Source: Lentisphaeria bacterium
GTDB lineage: Bacteria; Verrucomicrobiota; Lentisphaeria; Victivallales; Victivallaceae
Reading direction: 5' to 3'
Length of the DNA stretch: 52,581 bases
Assembly (NCBI GenBank): GCA_017502435.1
Contig: JAFVUZ010000242.1
Span: 1-52,581, forward strand
Below the pieces are notes generated by a model. It saw only the letters and a list, made by a program, of their open reading frames with translations. It did not search any database and had not been told where the DNA came from. Position numbers and translations under genes: made by a program. Below, piece by piece: positions 1 through 8,718 of this stretch. Positions within the stretch are counted from its first letter, which is position 1; each line of letters begins with the position of its first letter.

Positions 1-192
1 CAGCCGCCGACATTCACGCCCCAGCGTAATATCGCACCGGGTCGTACCCGGCGCCGGGGTTCCGTCTTCGCTAAAGCTACGCCGTAACAAGGCAATCGGC
101 GTCACGCGTCAGCGTAATAGAAAGGCGGGTGGAACGCCGGGTGGCGTAAGCCCCCTTGTAATAAAAAATCAGTCTGCGTTTAGTACACAGCC
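1..192. mobile_element. Partial copy (right part) of IS1595-like MITE
   Basis: This is the right-hand portion of the element seen complete at 25928-26234. It shares the hairpin CCGGGT-cgt-ACCCGG, the GC-rich segment ending GCCCCCTTGT, and the terminal sequence that reads GGCTGTGTACTAAAC on the minus strand at 178-192. Compared with the complete copy it carries roughly 75 extra bases, about 61-140, including a GGCGGGTGGAACGCC module. The left end is cut off by the start of the window. The terminus runs straight into the 3' end of the neighbouring minus-strand gene and supplies its last codons and its stop. The 8 bases after the end (TTTTAATT, 193-200) would be the target duplication, but the partner flank is outside the window. 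Confidence 0.8.
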
Positions 193-2358
193 TTTTAATT
201 TTTTTGACAGGCGTATGACTCTGGGTTCGAAAGGGGTGAAATTGACTGTTTGTGATTGATAGGGGGTATAATTCAGCGTCAGAGTTTGTGAAAATGCCGA
301 TTTATTGAGAATGACAAGCAGGAGTTCTTTGTTTTGAGTAATGACTGCTTTGGCTGCAAAATCAGACGGCAGATTTAATTCAAAAGGAGTACCTTTCTGC
401 AATTCCGGATAGAAACTGTCGATTTCACGCTGAAGCATGGAAAGCATTGACCAGAAACGGGTTCTGAATGCAGGGACTCCGCCGTGTCCCATATGTATAA
501 TATTGCCTGCACCTCCATTGATGATGGTATTGTAAACTCCGGCACGGATCTCTTCTGCACTGCGGACATACGGGTTCGGAATACAGCCGCCGAGCCACAT
601 GACGATCGGTTTGCTGCCGATCTGCTGTCTGACAAAGTCCAAATCTTCTCCCTGATAAAAAAGCAGATTTGACGGATGGTAACTTGACCGCCATGAGGCA
701 AATTCCAGAATATCGCATGAATCAGTATAGTTATGCAGTTCGTGCAGCTGGTCGATATGGATGGAAAATAAAGAGTCAGGCATTGCTTTTTTTGCCATGT
801 CATAAATCTGTTTGAAAACTTTGTGACTGTCGGGGACAAGAGTCAGAGAACCGTCTTTTTGAATGATGAAAATTTTGAAAGTTGCTTCGTAAGCGATGTT
901 CCGCCAGTAGTTCAGAGTTGATTTTTTCTGGCGGGCAAGATATTTGCCGGTCAATTCCTGCCAGTCATGGCGGAAACCGAAAGCGGTGAATGGTTTGCGG
1001 ATGAATTTTTTGCCCGGGAAACTTTGGAACATGAAAGCATTTTTACGGCCGCCCTGACCGTACAATAGAGTGAATCCGGGAGAATTCTGATAGTGAGCCT
1101 TGGAGCCGCCGCTGATGCCGAGGAGATAAAAAGGTTCGCCGTCAAGCATAAGTTTTTCGCCGTTGGCTGTAAGTTTTGCCCCTTTTTTCAATGGTGCGGG
1201 AGGAGTGATTTTTCCGGTTATGAAAAATACTCTGTCTGAATATTCGGATTTGCTTGAGTATTCGGCAGTGTATCTGCCGGAGGGGAGATTTTTGAGTGAG
1301 ATTACTGCGGGGGTGGAGGTGATATTTTTTTGAAGCAGGATTTTTGATTCATTTTTGATTGTCAATTTGCCGGGGAGTGAGGTGACCTGACATTTCAAAT
1401 CCGAGTCTTTGGTGTATTCAAACTTGTCCAGCAGCATGAATTCTTTGTTTTTTGCGATATCAAAGGCGGATTTTTCCCATACAATGCACTTATTTTTGAG
1501 CAAACGGAGTGTGATTTTGTCCATACTTTTTGCGGGGACATATTTGTTTTTTACATTTATGCGGAAGTCTATGGTGCGGTTTTTGTGCAATGCTTTGTTT
1601 GTGTTTATTTGTCCGTTGAGGAGAAGTTGAAAGGAGTATTTACCGTTATCATTCTGTGTGGTATTCAATGAGATTTTGTTGTTGAAGAAACGGAGCAGGG
1701 CATTTTGTCTGCCGCCGAAAACGAGTTTTCCCATCTGATTGATGTCATGGTATGAAATTGCTCCTGACCAGCTGGAAAATTCAATCGGAGATTTCTGTAT
1801 TTTTGCGGCACGGCAGAAATTTGCTTTCCATACAGTTCCTGCGGACGGCATTTCACTCAAGCCGAAAATCTGCCACGGCAGTTCCACTGCAAATTGGCGG
1901 TAATCTTTGAAATCGGTGATTTTGCAGGTGAAATTTCCGGGGTTCCATTTGGTATCTTTATTTTTTGCATGGTAAACTGCACCTGCGGGATTGATTGCAA
2001 AATGGTAATAAATTCTGTCCTTTGCCCCATTGGGGGAAAGTTGAAATTCAATATGTTCGCCGCCGAAAAGTGTCATGTCATCATCCGGTTTTTTTGCTGA
2101 GAAAACAGTTTTTCGGGGCTCTCCGTAACAATGAAAATTCAGAATAAGACCTTTTTTCTCTGCTTTGACGAAAACTTCGGTTTGCTCTTTGGCAAGTCCG
2201 GTACGGGTGGATATAAATGTTCCGGCAAGCGAGTTTGTGCCGTCAGTCGGCACGTTGATACGGAGCGGATCGGGAACGGAGTTGTTTTTTTCTGCAGATT
2301 GATTGATACAGGAAACTGATACTAACAGCAATGCGGCACAAATAAAATAATTTTTCAT
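169..2358 (-). CDS. Lipoprotein with CBM9-like domain and glycosidase-like C-terminal region
   Basis: The predicted product is 729 residues. I chose the start at 2358 because it follows an AAGGAG ribosome-binding site and opens a lipoprotein signal peptide (MKNYFICAALLLVSVSC, Cys17 as the lipidated residue). An in-frame ATG 20 codons upstream lacks both. Residues about 40-220 resemble the CBM9-like carbohydrate-binding fold used as an exported domain in many polysaccharide degraders. The central part is beta-rich with no family recognised. From about residue 400 there is a region reminiscent of TIM-barrel glycoside hydrolases (LTANGEKLMLDGEPFYLLG, later GGAGNIIHMGHGG). I cannot assign catalytic residues. 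The C-terminus (GCVLNAD) is encoded by the mobile element at 1-192, so the native tail has been replaced. Surface glycan binding or hydrolysis is inference. Confidence 0.75.
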   Translation of the reverse strand: MKNYFICAALLLVSVSCINQSAEKNNSVPDPLRINVPTDGTNSLAGTFISTRTGLAKEQTEVFVKAEKKGLILNFHCYGEPRKTVFSAKKPDDDMTLFGGEHIEFQLSPNGAKDRIYYHFAINPAGAVYHAKNKDTKWNPGNFTCKITDFKDYRQFAVELPWQIFGLSEMPSAGTVWKANFCRAAKIQKSPIEFSSWSGAISYHDINQMGKLVFGGRQNALLRFFNNKISLNTTQNDNGKYSFQLLLNGQINTNKALHKNRTIDFRINVKNKYVPAKSMDKITLRLLKNKCIVWEKSAFDIAKNKEFMLLDKFEYTKDSDLKCQVTSLPGKLTIKNESKILLQKNITSTPAVISLKNLPSGRYTAEYSSKSEYSDRVFFITGKITPPAPLKKGAKLTANGEKLMLDGEPFYLLGISGGSKAHYQNSPGFTLLYGQGGRKNAFMFQSFPGKKFIRKPFTAFGFRHDWQELTGKYLARQKKSTLNYWRNIAYEATFKIFIIQKDGSLTLVPDSHKVFKQIYDMAKKAMPDSLFSIHIDQLHELHNYTDSCDILEFASWRSSYHPSNLLFYQGEDLDFVRQQIGSKPIVMWLGGCIPNPYVRSAEEIRAGVYNTIINGGAGNIIHMGHGGVPAFRTRFWSMLSMLQREIDSFYPELQKGTPFELNLPSDFAAKAVITQNKELLLVILNKSAFSQTLTLNYTPYQSQTVNFTPFEPRVIRLSKKLKGCVLNAD

Positions 2359-2378
2359 AAAAATTCTCCTTTCCGGAT

Positions 2379-2406
2379 AATTTAACATGATTTTTGTGAA
2401 ATGCAA
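2379..2406 (-). promoter_or_regulatory. Sigma-70-type promoter of the CBM9-like lipoprotein gene
   Basis: On the minus strand TTGCAT (2406-2401) and TAAATT (2384-2379) are separated by 16 bases. They lie about 20 bases upstream of the AAGGAG ribosome-binding site. The call rests on motif and spacing only. Confidence 0.4.
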
Positions 2407-2424
2407 GAAATAAATCATTTAAGA

Positions 2425-2453
2425 TTGGAATTTAAAAAAAACAGGTGTATAGT
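2425..2453 (+). promoter_or_regulatory. Sigma-70-type promoter of the HpaI-type aldolase gene
   Basis: TTGGAA (2425-2430) and TATAGT (2448-2453) are separated by 17 bases. They are followed by an AAAAAGGAG ribosome-binding site just before the ATG at 2487. With the promoter at 2379-2406 they make a compact divergent control region. Confidence 0.5.
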
Positions 2454-2486
2454 TATATTGTATATATTTAAAAAGGAGATTTTTTT

Positions 2487-3260
2487 ATGCGTTACAACAA
2501 TCTTGAAAAATTTAAAAAGTCAATTGAAAATGGTAAACTCTGCAAAGGCTGTGTTATTACTTTCTCTGATCCTGCGGTAACTGAAATTGCCGCCGAGGCA
2601 GGATTTGATTTCTGCTGGATCGACGGCGAACACGGCATTCTTGACCGCAATACTGCTATGATGCACATTATGGCTCTCAAGGGAACTGACTGTGCCGCTT
2701 TTTACCGTGTGCCCTCATGTGATCATACCGAAATCAAAAAGGTTATCGATCTTGCTCCGGCGGCGATAATCATCCCCATGATTATGAATGAAAAAGATGC
2801 TGAATATGCTGTTGGTGCCTGCCGTTATCCGCTGCAGGGCAACAGAGGATGCGGTTTCCGCCGCGGAAATTGCTATGGTGCAATGCCGTTTGAAGAGTAC
2901 ATGAAAAATTCAGAATCCGATCCGATGGTAATTCTGCAGATTGAACATATCGAAGCTGTTCGCAATCTTGATAAAATTCTCGCCGTTCCGGGTATCGGCA
3001 GTATTCTTATCGGACCTTATGATTTGAGCTGCAGTATGGGGCTCCCCGGACAATGGGGCAATCCTGAGGTCATCGAAACTATTGATACTGTCTGCCGCAA
3101 GACCCGTGACGCGGGCATTTTGCTGGGGGCTTACACAGAAACAGATTTATCACGCTGGATCAAAACACGTCAGATCCAATATATCGGATGTATCAATGAT
3201 ACCGGTGCACTTTTCAACGGTTACGTTCAGAAAATTCAGGAAATCTGCGACGCAGAATAA
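2487..3260 (+). CDS. HpcH/HpaI aldolase family protein
   Basis: The 257-residue product matches the usual length of class II pyruvate aldolases of the HpcH/HpaI family. These cleave or form 4-hydroxy-2-oxo acids using a divalent metal and pyruvate enolate. Visible family features are the DGEHG motif at residues 46-50 (His49 as the catalytic base), the arginine in the YRVPS segment near residue 74, the QIEHIEAV segment with the metal-binding Glu near 150, and IGPYDLSCSMG with the second metal ligand Asp near 176. The gene has its own promoter and ribosome-binding site and ends at a strong hairpin shared with the convergent neighbour. The substrate cannot be told from sequence. Cytosolic, catabolic use of sugar-acid or aromatic breakdown products is inference. 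Confidence 0.88.
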   Translation: MRYNNLEKFKKSIENGKLCKGCVITFSDPAVTEIAAEAGFDFCWIDGEHGILDRNTAMMHIMALKGTDCAAFYRVPSCDHTEIKKVIDLAPAAIIIPMIMNEKDAEYAVGACRYPLQGNRGCGFRRGNCYGAMPFEEYMKNSESDPMVILQIEHIEAVRNLDKILAVPGIGSILIGPYDLSCSMGLPGQWGNPEVIETIDTVCRKTRDAGILLGAYTETDLSRWIKTRQIQYIGCINDTGALFNGYVQKIQEICDAE

Positions 3261-3284
3261 ACAAAAATTAACACGTTGTTCTCT

Positions 3285-3323
3285 TTGCGGCTGTTGCTGA
3301 AGTCAAAAAAGCAACAGCCGCAA
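3285..3323. terminator. Bidirectional terminator between convergent genes
   Basis: A perfect 14-bp stem (TTGCGGCTGTTGCT, 3285-3298, with its complement at 3310-3323) encloses an 11-base loop. It lies between the aldolase stop at 3260 and the stop of the convergent gene at 3332. A/T-rich flanks on both sides fit use in both directions. Confidence 0.8.
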
Positions 3324-3331
3324 GTTTATTT

Positions 3332-6300
3332 TTATGCAGTTTTTTCTGCGGAAATCGTATAAGCGTTGATTCCGGAACCGGCGGCATCAATGCGGACGAA
3401 TTTTATATTTTCTGCAACTGAAGCGAGAGAGAAATCGTTGTTTTTGCTGTTGACAGTCAAATTGGCGACCTCTTTGCGATCTTCATTGTAAAAATTGACG
3501 ACGTTGTAATTTTCGTCATAGAAAGTGAGTTTGACTGCTGCTTTTGCATCGATTTCAGTATCAAGTTTCAGTTCAAAACTGTTGATATTGCCGATTTCAT
3601 AGAAGTTGACTGCATCACCTTTTTTGCTGACTGCGGCTTCAAGAGGTTCTTCTCCATCCCATATTGAAGCGGTCTGGAACATATTATTGGTGATGTCATA
3701 TTCAAATGTTTTCTCCTCAAAAGTGTAGTAGCCGGCACAATTTCCCGCTCCATTGTCGGTGGTGCTGATTTCAAATTTGTAATTTGTGTCAGCCGCCAGA
3801 TTGATTGAGAGTTTGCCGACGGTTTCTTTTTTTGAACTTGCCCTGTATGAAGCACTGGCAGAGGAAACCTTTTTCCAGACGCCGTTTATTTCCTGGTAGA
3901 GAGTGAGGTTGAATTTTGTTGAAGCACTGACGGTGCTTTTGCCGTCGATATCAACGGTAAAGACTTTCCAGCCGCCGTCTGTTTCAAAAGTGTCGAATTC
4001 AAATGATTCTGCAGGAGCGTTTAAGCCGAGCCATTTTTTGCTGTTGTCAATGCCATCGGTTTTGTAATAGAGTTTATTTTTGTCGGCAGAACTTTTGACA
4101 TAGTAAGTTTCTGAACTGTCGAGCAGAACTTTGCCGTTGTATGTTTTAATTGCAGCAAGACCGCCACTGCCATTATTTTTGTACAAAGTGTAATTTTCTC
4201 CGGTTATACTGACATATTGGATGTCGCCGTCAGCGGGAGCCAGAGAGAGAACGGCATAGTTATTTTTGTTGAGAACAGTTTTGTGCTGGTTGTCGTTTGA
4301 AAGTTGTTTGAATGTTTCGCTTGAAACGGAGAAACTGAAAGATGCATTTTTTGCTTTGTCTTCAGTTGCGGCGGATTTTGAAGCTACACACAGATAATAA
4401 TCCTGAGCCAGCATATTGGCAACAGTCATTGTTTTGGTTTTCGGATCAAATTTGGCAGAGACTTTGACCAGAGATTGGATGCCGTTTTTGTCGGTCTTGA
4501 GAGTGTAAAGAGTTACGTTGATATTCTGACTGGCGCTGTTTTTGGTGAAAGAAAATGCAAATTTGCCTTCCCCGGTTTGAGATGCAGCAATTGACAGTTT
4601 GTAATAATTTACACTGTCGCCGTAGCCGACCCATTGGTTGCTGCAGGTATCATCCATGGTAATTTCAGTTGCGTTTTTCCATGAATTATCATCGGTGATA
4701 TTGTCTTTACTGTATAAAGTTTTTGTTGAGGTTATTTCAGCGAAAGTCAATTCCGACGCATCAATTACGGCTGAAGGTTTGACGTAATAAGTCCCCGGGG
4801 CAAGGATTGCATTTGCTTTAACGGTCACTTTGGTTAATTTATTTTTGCCGTTATCCTGATAAAAAGTGAAAGTTTTGATGGAATCGCTGCGTACTTTCAT
4901 GTAATCGTCGAGTTCCAGCAGATATATTTCATTTTTGTTCAGAGTGCCGGATGATGGCAATTCTTTGTAAGCACCGCCGTTGAGTTTGATTGAATATTCT
5001 GTATTTTTTGAGTCGTTTGCTTTGTTTCCGCCGGAGACCTGCAGATAATATGTGCCTGCCAGCAAGTTAATATTTTTGGTGGTGACAGTATAAAGAGGAT
5101 TGTTTTTATCATTATTGAAAGCAGCAGGTGAACCCGAACTTAAGACAGACTGGAGCGGAATTGTTCCGGTTTTGCCGTCATCATAGAGACGGTACAGAGT
5201 AAATTTGGCTCCGGATTTGAGGACACTTTCGAGAGTAAAACTGTATTCGCCGGATTCGGTGATTTCAAATTTGTGATAATCGGTCATATCCCCGTACCCA
5301 AGATAGTTGTTACGAACGAGGTAATTTTGCAGATTCTTTTTGACAGAGTTTGCATCTGCGGCAGTATCGTCATAGCAGTACGCATCATCGTAAAGGTCGG
5401 CAGATTCGACGTTGACGGTATAATTGGTATTTATGCCTTTTGCGGCGTTTGTGCCGGTTACTTTGACGAAGTATTCTGCATCATCTGCGGGAGCGATATA
5501 AAAATATTTTGAGGTGAGCGGTTTTTCGTAAGCACCTTTAACGGTAGTTGAAAAGAGACTTTTTTCCTTGCCGTTGAGGATTTGAATGACTTCAACTTTC
5601 AACTTTGCATCTGCATTGCTGTTTGTCATTTCCAAATAGAATTTGCCGGGCTCGTCAAGGTCCAGCAGTTTGTAATCCTCATTGTCGCCGAATCCGACAC
5701 TGTCGGTGGTTATTTCTGTTTCGTCAACTTCGATTTTCTCAAAAATACCGGCATTTGTGTAATAAACTGTTCCGGCGGCTGTATCGTTGAGATTTGCATT
5801 TTGGCCGGGATCAAAAACGGCGGTGTTGAAAGATACCTGATATTCGACATAATTTTCCGCGGGTGCAGAGACTTTCAGATAATATATTCCGGAATTGAGC
5901 AGCAGATTGTTTATACCGAATTTGTTGGCGACAACGGACTGAGTGGTTGTCAGAATTTGTTTCAGTTTTGAGCCGTCTCCGGTTGCCTGATAGAGTGTAA
6001 GGGTCACATCGCTTGCCAGGTTGTCAATGGTAACAGCACTGAGTGAAATGTTTGTGCATCTGGCAGTTGACATATTTATACAGCGGTAGTCGATCTGATC
6101 GTTGAAGCCGACATATTCGCCGGAGATATTTATTTCCGGAGTTTCGGCAGTGTTGAAAATGAAACGCCGGTCAGGACGAACTGTTGAATTTGCCGCCATT
6201 TTCTGATAGAAATCATCGCCGGAATCAATATTGTTGAGCAGGGTATGATTTATTATTATATTTATGGTAAATTCTTTGTCTATAATCGATGTATCATAAG

Positions 6301-7894
6301 TAAGATCGTATTCATAGACAATATCTTCCATTTTGAAGTCTGCCACAGCAGGACAGAGTCCCTCGATGTAGGCACCATTGACTTCGAGGACGGAGAGAAT
6401 TTCATTTTTGAGTTTGATTGTGACAGTCCCGTAAATTGAGTTGATCAGAGTCTGTTCGATTTCTTCAGTCAGCAAATTGGCGGGATCGTGGATTTCAAAC
6501 TGCACGCCGAAAATTCTGGAACCTGCATCTGTTGACGGCAGGTAATCCTGCGGAGGAGAGAATTCACCCCAGATTTTTGTTTTTTCTGCGGAAAATGTTT
6601 CCTGCTTGAAAATTACGTTGCTGTCAAAAGTGATGGTATAAGTTTTGTCATCGGTAACATTGAGCAGATATGAATTACCCATGTCATCATAGACTGTCTG
6701 ACCGAGAATAAGTTCTCTGCCGTAGGTATATACTTCTGCACCGCTTGCATCACGTTTGCTGTTCAAAATGGTTATGGTATCTGTAAAATCTTCTCCGGTG
6801 TTGATAATGGAATAAGTTGTTTCCTCCCCGAAAGGCGATGCGTAAACAGAATATGATACATTGCCGTCGATTGCGTTGAAAAGTTCTTCTGTGAGGATGA
6901 TTTTTTCATTGTCAATCATATTTGAAAGATCAAAACAGAGTTCGAAATCGGCAAAATTTGCTCCTGATTCAACTGTGAATGTATCAGCTGCAAAAATTCT
7001 GTCAGCAATAGTTGCACCTTTGCTGACTGTCAGAGTGCCGGATTGATAAAGTCTGGTATCGCTGATCGTACCGCCGCTTTGGACAGTCATTGAACCGTAA
7101 TGGATTTGTGTTTCTATTGCAGTTCCGCCTTTGCTGACTGTCATTTTCGGAGCGTCTGCGGTTTTATGGATCGCAGGATTTGAATCGGCGGCAAGAATGG
7201 TATTGAGAGCAAAACCTCCTGCGTTGACCTGCATTGTTCCGCCGTCAAGGATTACAGTATTTTGGGCGATTCCTTCAAGAGTGCTGGAGAAATATTTATA
7301 TTTTCTGTTATTTGCATCCCATGAACTTTTTTTGGCAGTTCCGCTGCCGATGATCTGCAGTCCGCCGGAACTGACGGTAGTATTGAGAGTGTAACCGCCG
7401 GAGATATGCTGTTTACCGCCGTTCATAACTGTTGCGTCAATACTTGAAGCCCGGACAGCGGGATCGGCTTTTTGATCTTTGATTAAGAAACTCCAGTCAG
7501 CTTCGACATATTCAGCAGTAGTTGAATCGCCCATGCCGTTTATTATGGTATTGGAAGCGACTGCTCCGCGTTTCAGATGCAGTATGCCGCCGGAAGTGAT
7601 TGTTGTATCGGCGACATTTATTATATTTTTGGGAGTTGTTGTTTTTTTGCCGTCGGCAAGTATCATTTCCTTTGCAGTTTCTGAAGACTTGGCGGCACGG
7701 TAAATATCCACTTGTCCGCCGGAGGTGATCGTTACGCCGGACAGGCATAGCATATAACCGTAAACTTTGCCGGCTTCACCTGATGTTATATATGCTGCAG
7801 GATTGTAATCAATATAAGTTGTTGATCCCGGTTCTGTATTTTTGGTACTGTAAGTGCTGTATATTATCGAGAGTGGAGTATTTGCGTCAGCCAT
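3332..7894 (-). CDS. Large surface-type protein with AIDA-like and PPC-like repeats
   Basis: The product is 1520 residues and starts MADANTPLS behind an AAGGGA site. No signal peptide or transmembrane segment is visible at either end. Residues about 50-330 contain recurring T-I-x-S-G-G and G-G-x-A-x-x-T strand-turn motifs, as in AIDA/autotransporter-type beta-helical adhesins. From about residue 570 to the end I count about six repeats of roughly 120-150 residues. They resemble bacterial pre-peptidase C-terminal (PPC) domains: a (V/L)G(Y/F)GD-x-x-D-Y opening, an L-T-L-Y strand and a G-x-Y-Y-L-(K/Q)-V-S closing strand. The gene is divergent from the giant repeat gene across a 259-base promoter region. 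An extracellular adhesin or S-layer-like role exported by a Sec-independent (type I-like) route is inference. Confidence 0.72.
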   Translation of the reverse strand: MADANTPLSIIYSTYSTKNTEPGSTTYIDYNPAAYITSGEAGKVYGYMLCLSGVTITSGGQVDIYRAAKSSETAKEMILADGKKTTTPKNIINVADTTITSGGILHLKRGAVASNTIINGMGDSTTAEYVEADWSFLIKDQKADPAVRASSIDATVMNGGKQHISGGYTLNTTVSSGGLQIIGSGTAKKSSWDANNRKYKYFSSTLEGIAQNTVILDGGTMQVNAGGFALNTILAADSNPAIHKTADAPKMTVSKGGTAIETQIHYGSMTVQSGGTISDTRLYQSGTLTVSKGATIADRIFAADTFTVESGANFADFELCFDLSNMIDNEKIILTEELFNAIDGNVSYSVYASPFGEETTYSIINTGEDFTDTITILNSKRDASGAEVYTYGRELILGQTVYDDMGNSYLLNVTDDKTYTITFDSNVIFKQETFSAEKTKIWGEFSPPQDYLPSTDAGSRIFGVQFEIHDPANLLTEEIEQTLINSIYGTVTIKLKNEILSVLEVNGAYIEGLCPAVADFKMEDIVYEYDLTYDTSIIDKEFTINIIINHTLLNNIDSGDDFYQKMAANSTVRPDRRFIFNTAETPEINISGEYVGFNDQIDYRCINMSTARCTNISLSAVTIDNLASDVTLTLYQATGDGSKLKQILTTTQSVVANKFGINNLLLNSGIYYLKVSAPAENYVEYQVSFNTAVFDPGQNANLNDTAAGTVYYTNAGIFEKIEVDETEITTDSVGFGDNEDYKLLDLDEPGKFYLEMTNSNADAKLKVEVIQILNGKEKSLFSTTVKGAYEKPLTSKYFYIAPADDAEYFVKVTGTNAAKGINTNYTVNVESADLYDDAYCYDDTAADANSVKKNLQNYLVRNNYLGYGDMTDYHKFEITESGEYSFTLESVLKSGAKFTLYRLYDDGKTGTIPLQSVLSSGSPAAFNNDKNNPLYTVTTKNINLLAGTYYLQVSGGNKANDSKNTEYSIKLNGGAYKELPSSGTLNKNEIYLLELDDYMKVRSDSIKTFTFYQDNGKNKLTKVTVKANAILAPGTYYVKPSAVIDASELTFAEITSTKTLYSKDNITDDNSWKNATEITMDDTCSNQWVGYGDSVNYYKLSIAASQTGEGKFAFSFTKNSASQNINVTLYTLKTDKNGIQSLVKVSAKFDPKTKTMTVANMLAQDYYLCVASKSAATEDKAKNASFSFSVSSETFKQLSNDNQHKTVLNKNNYAVLSLAPADGDIQYVSITGENYTLYKNNGSGGLAAIKTYNGKVLLDSSETYYVKSSADKNKLYYKTDGIDNSKKWLGLNAPAESFEFDTFETDGGWKVFTVDIDGKSTVSASTKFNLTLYQEINGVWKKVSSASASYRASSKKETVGKLSINLAADTNYKFEISTTDNGAGNCAGYYTFEEKTFEYDITNNMFQTASIWDGEEPLEAAVSKKGDAVNFYEIGNINSFELKLDTEIDAKAAVKLTFYDENYNVVNFYNEDRKEVANLTVNSKNNDFSLASVAENIKFVRIDAAGSGINAYTISAEKTA

Positions 7895-7939
7895 AGTAAT
7901 TTTTCCCTTATAAATAATATATTGTTGTATTTTATCCTG

Positions 7940-7967
7940 AATATAGCATATATGAAATAAAATGCAA
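7940..7967 (-). promoter_or_regulatory. Sigma-70-type promoter of the 1520-residue repeat protein
   Basis: On the minus strand TTGCAT (7967-7962) and TATATT (7945-7940) are 16 bases apart, 46 bases upstream of the start codon. Motif match only. Confidence 0.45.
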
Positions 7968-8058
7968 ATAAAAAACAGCTTTGTATTAGATAAAACGCCG
8001 AAAAAAGAAGTAAAGCGTAAAAAATTTGAAAAAAATCTATTTTTTTTTTTTTTTCTGC

Positions 8059-8086
8059 TTGAAAAATAAAAAATATGGATTATAGT
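8059..8086 (+). promoter_or_regulatory. Sigma-70-type promoter for the 8154-19395 genes
   Basis: TTGAAA (8059-8064) and TATAGT (8081-8086) are separated by 16 bases. A run of 16 T residues just upstream (about 8039-8054) could act as a UP-like or curved element. The leader to the first ATG at 8154 is about 60 bases. Confidence 0.5.
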
Positions 8087-8153
8087 TAACAGCGTATGGA
8101 AAGAACTTGATCACTCTTTCCGCTATAAAAACGTTTTTAGGGGTAAAGTTAAA

Positions 8154-8669
8154 ATGTTTTGTTTTTCAGAGAAAACATATACACGTATTGCAGGTAATGT
8201 ATCTGCAGTTTTTTTATGCCCCGAAATTACCCCTCCCAATGCTTCCCGTGAGGAGCAAATGTCTTTTTCCACCCCCATTCTTGCGTTGCTTTCCGGCGAT
8301 ACCCCCGCTGATGTGCTGACAGCAGAAAATACGGTGGAATATCAATTGAATTCCGGCAGCCAGAACTGTACCCTCATTGTATTGAATGAGGTGAAAAATT
8401 TGCAGGATGAATGTGCTTATGTGCCGGAAAGTATTTCCTCTGAAGATGTTATAACTGTGCAATGCAGTCTCTCGGAGGAGCCCAGTTCGGTGTTTCACCT
8501 CAGGAAACACGTTCCGCCCGGTTTCTATGTTACCGTCTGTAACAGTGATTATTTACTGCTTGCAACAGCAGATGAATTTGTTGAATGCAGTAAATATTGC
8601 TGTTCTGTAAATGGGTTTACCCCATCCGGTATGAAACTGAAAATTGTAATTCAAATATTTAACCTATGA
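8154..8669 (+). CDS. Hypothetical Cys-rich protein upstream of the giant repeat gene
   Basis: This 171-residue reading frame has a weak AGGGG site about 11 bases upstream of its ATG and ends 49 bases before the giant gene, in the same direction. I do not recognise a family. It contains nine cysteines, including a C-S-K-Y-C-C cluster near residue 147, whereas the adjacent 3558-residue protein has only two. The centre is acidic. The C-terminal third looks beta-rich (GFYVTVCNSDYLLLA, then MKLKIVIQIF). No signal peptide is visible. Its position suggests co-transcription with the giant protein gene, possibly as a chaperone, regulator or accessory factor. It could also be a non-coding leader with a chance open frame. 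Confidence 0.5.
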   Translation: MFCFSEKTYTRIAGNVSAVFLCPEITPPNASREEQMSFSTPILALLSGDTPADVLTAENTVEYQLNSGSQNCTLIVLNEVKNLQDECAYVPESISSEDVITVQCSLSEEPSSVFHLRKHVPPGFYVTVCNSDYLLLATADEFVECSKYCCSVNGFTPSGMKLKIVIQIFNL

Positions 8670-8718
8670 ACAATAACAAAAAAATTACTCAAAAACAAAC
8701 CCCGAAAGGAAAGAAACT

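Noticed and set aside
193..200. The two end copies of the MITE as halves of one insertion on a circular molecule
   Set aside because: The flanking 8-mers differ (TTTTAATT after the left copy, TAATTTTT before the right copy), so they are separate insertions.
8368..8410. Peptide L-N-E-V-K-N-L-Q in the Cys-rich ORF, resembling translated dispersed repeats known from other genomes
   Set aside because: There is no matching repeat elsewhere in the window, so I did not call a repeat. It remains a reason for caution about the ORF.
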